Assembly (NCBI GenBank): GCA_964344055.1
Contig: CAYFLT010000005.1
Location: forward strand, 68,654 to 132,653
From: OFTM10 sp964344055
Lineage (GTDB): Bacteria; Actinomycetota; Acidimicrobiia; Acidimicrobiales; Aldehydirespiratoraceae
Direction: 5' to 3'
DNA length: 64,000 bases
In this document: piece by piece, positions 60,201-64,000 of the stretch
How positions within the stretch are numbered: the stretch's first letter is position 1
Layout of the letters: each line of letters opens with the position of its first letter
Notes under the pieces: model-generated
Databases searched by the model: none
Told to the model about the DNA's origin: nothing
Seen by the model: only the letters and a program-made list of their open reading frames with translations
Made by a program: the position numbers and the translations under genes

Positions 60201-60364
60201 GTGGTTGGATGGCGGTTCGGCTATTGAGCGAGTCGCCGATCGGAATGATGGTGACTGGGCCGTCTTCATCCCCGCTGCACGCTGGAGTCGCTCGCGCCAA
60301 GAGTCAGCCGCCGCAAACAGTCCAAGGGCACCCGGGTGCGCTCGTCAGCTGTGCTGTTGCTGCC

Positions 60365-60661
60365 CTAGCCGGACGACCCTGAGCCTCGTGCCGGTTCCGA
60401 GGGGTCAAGCGCCAGCCCCACTGCCCAGACCACGAGGTAGACGGCGACCGCAAGCAGCAGCCCGAGCGAAACGGCCAGCAGGATCGACCGGCGCCGAGGT
60501 CGGTCCCGGGTGATCAGCGCGGCTATGAGAAGGCATCCCCCCAGGAGGAACTCGTACACAACGAACATGAAGCTCGCCACGAGTGCCACGATCGCCACCG
60601 GCCCGAATACGGACCAGTTGACCCGCCGGTCTGAAGGCAATCGTGCGGCCACGTCCACCAC
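60365..60661 (-). CDS. Small two-helix membrane protein
   Basis: A 98-residue protein with two membrane helices (VFGPVAIVALVASFMFVVYE then LLAVSLGLLLAVAVYLVVWA) separated by a basic loop ITRDRPRRRS. No family recognised. GTG 60661 is the likely start, as sequence upstream is not protein-like. The 164 bases between it and the kinase gene hold a GCACCCGGGTGC palindrome and nothing else recognised. It lies 35 bases downstream of the lipoprotein gene on the same strand. Confidence 0.6.
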   Translation of the reverse strand: MVDVAARLPSDRRVNWSVFGPVAIVALVASFMFVVYEFLLGGCLLIAALITRDRPRRRSILLAVSLGLLLAVAVYLVVWAVGLALDPSEPARGSGSSG

Positions 60662-60696
60662 CCGAGGGTACTGGGCTCCTCCATGGCGCCCAGCTG

Positions 60697-61382
60697 TCAG
60701 CCGCCTTCGAAACAGTCCCGTGGTGGATTCGAGTGTGGCAGTCGATCGCCGCTGGCGATGTCCACGATTCGCCGATCGCCGACTGCCGCATCCAGGGTGA
60801 TGATCGTGCACTCGGCGCAGTCTCCACCGGTCACCGCCTCGACGGTGAACGTGAGGATGACGCGATCGACGTGCTCTTCGGCCTCCAGGCGAGCCCCGCG
60901 ATGGCAGTGATTGCGAACCCCGATCCGGTCGCCGCTGACCGAGACCCTACCGAGCGNNNNNNNNNNGGATCTGCCGACGCCATGTCGGAAACGATCAGCG
61001 TTGCGATGCGGTTGGGGTCAGCACCGCGAGACGTGAGGCATTCTCCCTGCGGTGCCGTGGCGACTGTCCTACCGGTGCCGACATCGCGAACAACGACCTC
61101 GACCTCGAGACAGGGCGGGCTCTGATCGTCCACTGGGAGTGACAGGTCCCGCAGGGCAACCGCTTCGCCTGGACCGCCTCCCTGGACCACCCGTTCTGTG
61201 GCATCGCCCCACTCGGCACGTAGTGCGATCAGCTCCTGCAGCGACCGGGACTCGACCTCGATGAAGGTGGCGACGTCGCCACCCTGCTCCTGCGGCCCAG
61301 CACAGGCGACCGACACCAGCCCCACCGACAGGATCAGCCACGCGACCCGGGCCAGCCCAGCGCTCTTGGCAAGCGATCGCAT
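60697..61382 (-). CDS. Putative lipoprotein, interrupted by a gap
   Basis: A secreted lipoprotein: signal peptide with VGLVSVAC lipobox, then an acidic helical region (VESRSLQELIALRAEWGDAT). A 10-N run (60957-60966) shifts the frame, and the downstream part ends in AECTIITLDAAVGDRRIVD and PPRDCFEGG before a TGA at 60697-60699. Joining the flanks directly creates a stop codon, so real sequence is missing here. Paired cysteines suggest disulfides. No family recognised. ATG 61382 is chosen; another ATG at 61400 is possible. Confidence 0.65.
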
Positions 61383-61460
61383 ACGGCCAGCGTCGCACAT
61401 GCGGCCGTAGCCGACCGGGCCGTAGCTCCGGAAGGGGTGTGAAGAGTTCAGAGGTCCGGG

Positions 61461-62213
61461 CTACGGCGGGGCGGCCTCGAACTCCGCGAAGTCGAAGGAC
61501 ATCCGCATGTCCAGCCGTCGCTCGGTCCTGGCCACGTCGAAGCGCTTCCGAGCGGATGCGGAGCCGACGACGCCGAGCACCTCGAAGCCATCGGGATCTG
61601 GCACCACCTTCAGCGCGGCGACACAGGCGCTCACCGCATCCTCGATGTCGACCCAGCCGCCGCGACAGTACGTCTCGCCGCTGAGCGGCACTCGTTCGTC
61701 GAGCGTCACGTTGTCCCGGCCATCGACGACGTGGCCGAGGCGGAGGGTGAGGCATGCCAGCCCATGGGCGTGGAAGTCACGGGCGACGATCTCTTGAAGC
61801 GCTTTGGACAGATCGTAGATGTGGTCGGCATCTTCGCCGGTGCGCAGGATGGGGCCCTGATCGGCCGGGGAAGCCCGGAGGTGGACTGGCGCGGAGCTCG
61901 TGACAACAGCGCAAGTGAATCCTGCGGACCGCGCGGCGTGAAGGAAGCCGGCCGCCCCGACCACGTTCACCGAGAGAACGTCGGCCGGCGGGTTCTCGCC
62001 CGCGAGTGCAGCGAGATGAATGCCCGCATCGCAGCCGCTCGCTGCGCTCGTGAGCGCTTCGAAGTCGCGCACATCTCCGGAGACGAACTCGCACCCCGTA
62101 GGCACACGGGAACGCTCGAGATCGAACGCGACCACGGTATGTCCCTCGGCGAGCAGCCGGTGGGCGATGCCCACCCCGATCAGGCTGTTTGCTCCAGTGA
62201 CCAGAGCTCTCAT
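61461..62213 (-). CDS. NAD-dependent epimerase/dehydratase (extended SDR)
   Basis: A 250-residue short-chain dehydrogenase of the extended type. The nucleotide site is ALVTGANSLIGVGIAHRLL, acidic FDLERS favours NAD, GIHLAALAGENP is the NNAG-like element and the catalytic pair is YDLSK. It is shorter than sugar epimerases. Substrate unknown. The ATG overlaps the ASCH gene stop by four bases. Confidence 0.88.
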   Translation of the reverse strand: MRALVTGANSLIGVGIAHRLLAEGHTVVAFDLERSRVPTGCEFVSGDVRDFEALTSAASGCDAGIHLAALAGENPPADVLSVNVVGAAGFLHAARSAGFTCAVVTSSAPVHLRASPADQGPILRTGEDADHIYDLSKALQEIVARDFHAHGLACLTLRLGHVVDGRDNVTLDERVPLSGETYCRGGWVDIEDAVSACVAALKVVPDPDGFEVLGVVGSASARKRFDVARTERRLDMRMSFDFAEFEAAPP

Positions 62214-62764
62214 GGTCCCGGCGAACGGGACGAGCGTCGCTCGATCCGGCGTGCCCCCTTGGGCACCGGTCGCTCTTCCTCGTAGAGCACCTCGAAGCGC
62301 TGGAAGATCGTCGCCATGTGTGGATCGAAGTCGAGGCCGAGCGACGAATGCACACGCTGGAAGAAGGCGGTGTGATCACCGAGCCAGGACTCGCGTGTCC
62401 GTTCGCCCTCGCCTTCGTCGTAGGCGAACTGTTCGTCGACCGACGACAGCGGCCCAACCCGCACATCGGTGACCTGGAGCACGGCTCGCGGCCGCATCGA
62501 TCCGTCGGTGACGATCTCGAGATCTCCGACCTGAGGAATGGCCTCGCCCTCGGCCTCGTACTCCGCGACCGAGCCGGCAGTGGCCCGCTTCGTCCCCTCG
62601 AGCACCAGCGCCATGAGTTCGTCTGCAAGCTCGCTCGAGTCGCCGAAGGGCCACGCCTCCGGCTGTGGAGTGTCCGGCCGCCGATCGGTCGCGACCAGGA
62701 ACCGCTGCCAGAACCCGGCGATCTCGCTCGGGTCGACCTCGCCGAACGGCGGCTGCGGATCCAT
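62210..62764 (-). CDS. ASCH-domain protein
   Basis: A 184-residue protein with an ASCH/PUA-like fold: LMALVLEGTKRATAGSVAEY, then VGDLEIVTDGSMRPRAVLQV and a C-terminal helix with ESWLGDHTAFFQR. ASCH proteins bind RNA and some cleave RNA or hydrolyse N4-acetylcytidine (YqfB type), though this is the longer type. It is coupled to the epimerase by ATGA. Confidence 0.87.
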   Translation of the reverse strand: MDPQPPFGEVDPSEIAGFWQRFLVATDRRPDTPQPEAWPFGDSSELADELMALVLEGTKRATAGSVAEYEAEGEAIPQVGDLEIVTDGSMRPRAVLQVTDVRVGPLSSVDEQFAYDEGEGERTRESWLGDHTAFFQRVHSSLGLDFDPHMATIFQRFEVLYEEERPVPKGARRIERRSSRSPGP

Positions 62765-62863
62765 CGGGCTCGAATCTACTCAGCGCGGGGTCGCCCATGT
62801 ACCGGCCAACGGTCGGGCTGCTCGAGCCGAGGACTCGGGTCATGCCGATCGGCCGCCGGCTCG

Positions 62864-64000
62864 CTACATGCGGTCGGGGACGTCGATGACGAGGAGCTCG
62901 AGAGCCGTGGTCAGCACCCGTTGGGTGAGCAGGACGAGCGCGAGCCATGACCGTTGGCGCTCGACATCGGTGGCAGAGAGGATGTGACAGCTGTCGTAGA
63001 ACTGGTTGAACGCGCCGGCGAGCTCGTAGGAGTACTCCGCGATGGTGTTGGGGCTGAGTGTCTCGAGCGCACGGTCGACGATCTCCGGCCACCGCAGCAC
63101 CATGAGCGCCAGCTCGCGTTCGCTGGTGTGCGATGGTGGGATGAAGGCGCCGGGTTCGAGACCCTGCCCGCTGAGCCGAGCCAGGACTGACTTGGTGCGC
63201 ACCGCCACGTAGAGCAGGTACGGGCCGGTTCGGCCCTGCATCTGGGTGAAGCGCTGCAGATCGAAGCTGTAGTCGGTGGTTCGGTGGTTGGAGAGCTCGC
63301 CGAACTTGAGCGCCGCCAGTCCGACGAGTCGTGCGATCTCGTTCCGCTCACCGGCGGGGACGTCAGTGGCCAGGTCGTTCTCGTCGAGGCGCTGGCGGGC
63401 GAGCTCATCGACCTCGTCGAGCAGCGACGCCAGCTTGGGGAGACCACCCTGTCGCGTCTTGAACGGTCTTCCGTCCGGGCCGTTGACCGTGCCGTTGCCG
63501 GCATGGGCAAAGATGAGATCGTCGCCGGCGAGGCCGGTGAGGCGGGCGGCACGGAAGAGCTGGACGAAGTGCAGAGACTGGCGGAGGTCGACGACGTAGA
63601 CGATCTCGTCCGCGCCGAAGTCCTGCACCCGTTGCTCGATCGTCGCGAGATCGGTGGTTGCGTAGGTGGCGCCGCCTCGCGAGTTCCGAAGCATGAGCGG
63701 TGGGATCTCGGCGGTGTCATCGGCCGTTTCGAGCGGGATCACGACGGCTCCGTCGCTTTCGATCGCGACACCGGAAGCACTCGCGGCTCGGGCCCGGTCC
63801 TGGAAGTCCAGATCCTCTCGGAATCGGAGCGCCGCCCGGGGGTACAACTCCTGCAAGTCGTCCACGGTGACGGGTGACTCGTCAGGGAAGGCAGCGGGCG
63901 GTGCCTGCGCGAAGTAGCGCCAGCTCGGATGCTCCTCCTCTAGGGCCGCTATCAACTGGCCCATCGGAAGGCCCCAGTCGCCTAGGTGCACATCGCCTTT
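62864..64000 (-). CDS. argS: Arginyl-tRNA synthetase, C-terminal part
   Basis: The visible 378 codons are the C-terminal two thirds of class Ia arginyl-tRNA synthetase; the HIGH motif and N-terminus lie beyond the right edge. It begins KGDVHLGDWGLPMGQLI, has GGATYATTDLATIEQRV and the KMSK-equivalent FKTRQGGLPKLASLLDEV, and ends with the DALR anticodon-binding domain (AGAFNQFYDSCHIL) and VIDVPDRM. KMSK is replaced by KTRQG, as in many bacterial ArgRS. An essential housekeeping gene. Confidence 0.96.
   Translation of the reverse strand, partial: KGDVHLGDWGLPMGQLIAALEEEHPSWRYFAQAPPAAFPDESPVTVDDLQELYPRAALRFREDLDFQDRARAASASGVAIESDGAVVIPLETADDTAEIPPLMLRNSRGGATYATTDLATIEQRVQDFGADEIVYVVDLRQSLHFVQLFRAARLTGLAGDDLIFAHAGNGTVNGPDGRPFKTRQGGLPKLASLLDEVDELARQRLDENDLATDVPAGERNEIARLVGLAALKFGELSNHRTTDYSFDLQRFTQMQGRTGPYLLYVAVRTKSVLARLSGQGLEPGAFIPPSHTSERELALMVLRWPEIVDRALETLSPNTIAEYSYELAGAFNQFYDSCHILSATDVERQRSWLALVLLTQRVLTTALELLVIDVPDRM

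Overview
The window is GC-rich actinobacterial DNA. F420-dependent oxidoreductase families, a DUF222/13E12 HNH protein, a WWLASDGKYYPP-type membrane protein, secreted proteins with Thr/Pro linkers and many GTGA/ATGA start-stop overlaps point to an Acidimicrobiia-like, heterotrophic, free-living bacterium. Seven runs of N (five of exactly 10 bases, plus 131 and 98) show it is a draft scaffold, probably metagenome-derived. Coding density is very high: no stretch over about 220 bases lacks a gene, and no rRNA, tRNA, CRISPR array, insertion sequence or prophage was seen.

Layout. 0-2.6 kb: partial membrane acyltransferase, MFS exporter, CBS protein. 2.7-9.3 kb: acyl-CoA synthetase, a coxSLM molybdenum hydroxylase operon of form II type, thioesterase and Nudix hydrolase. 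9.3-16.8 kb: racemase, HAD phosphatase and three large flavoproteins of the amine/N-methyl oxidation type (DAO oxidase, trimethylamine-dehydrogenase-like enzyme, dimethylglycine/sarcosine dehydrogenase fused to GcvT). 16.9-26.3 kb: a compact divergon. To the left run a C45 Ntn-hydrolase, a GNAT, a cupin and an amine oxidase, all overlapping by 4 bases. To the right run a class III aminotransferase, an Lrp/AsnC regulator and PotABCD. The two arms share a 97-base promoter region with a symmetric 15-bp palindrome. This is the best candidate for an undescribed system: import, acylation/deacylation, oxidation and transamination of a polyamine-like compound.

26.4-41.3 kb: scattered metabolic genes (phosphodiesterase, proline-racemase-family enzyme with Ser/Thr in place of the two catalytic Cys, LLM oxidoreductase, EamA transporter, CobW GTPase, P450, second acyl-CoA synthetase, homocysteine methyltransferase, biotinyl-carboxyltransferase fusion). 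It also holds a degenerate cellulose-synthase-like PilZ membrane protein next to a secreted SdrD-like protein. 41.3-46.3 kb: a MacAB-like ABC export operon whose adaptor carries a peptidoglycan-binding domain and three inserted Calx-beta-like domains.

46.4-64 kb: oxidoreductase, class A penicillin-binding protein with calcium-binding-like repeats and a Thr tail that looks frameshifted, zinc-ribbon protein, small regulators, ArfB-like hydrolase, an HNH gene with a LexA box placed exactly between its -35 and -10, a secreted metalloprotease, and small enzymes, ending inside argS. Many single genes lack a Shine-Dalgarno but have a TANNNT-like box 6-8 bases before the start, indicating leaderless transcription; operon-internal genes use GTGA/ATGA coupling.
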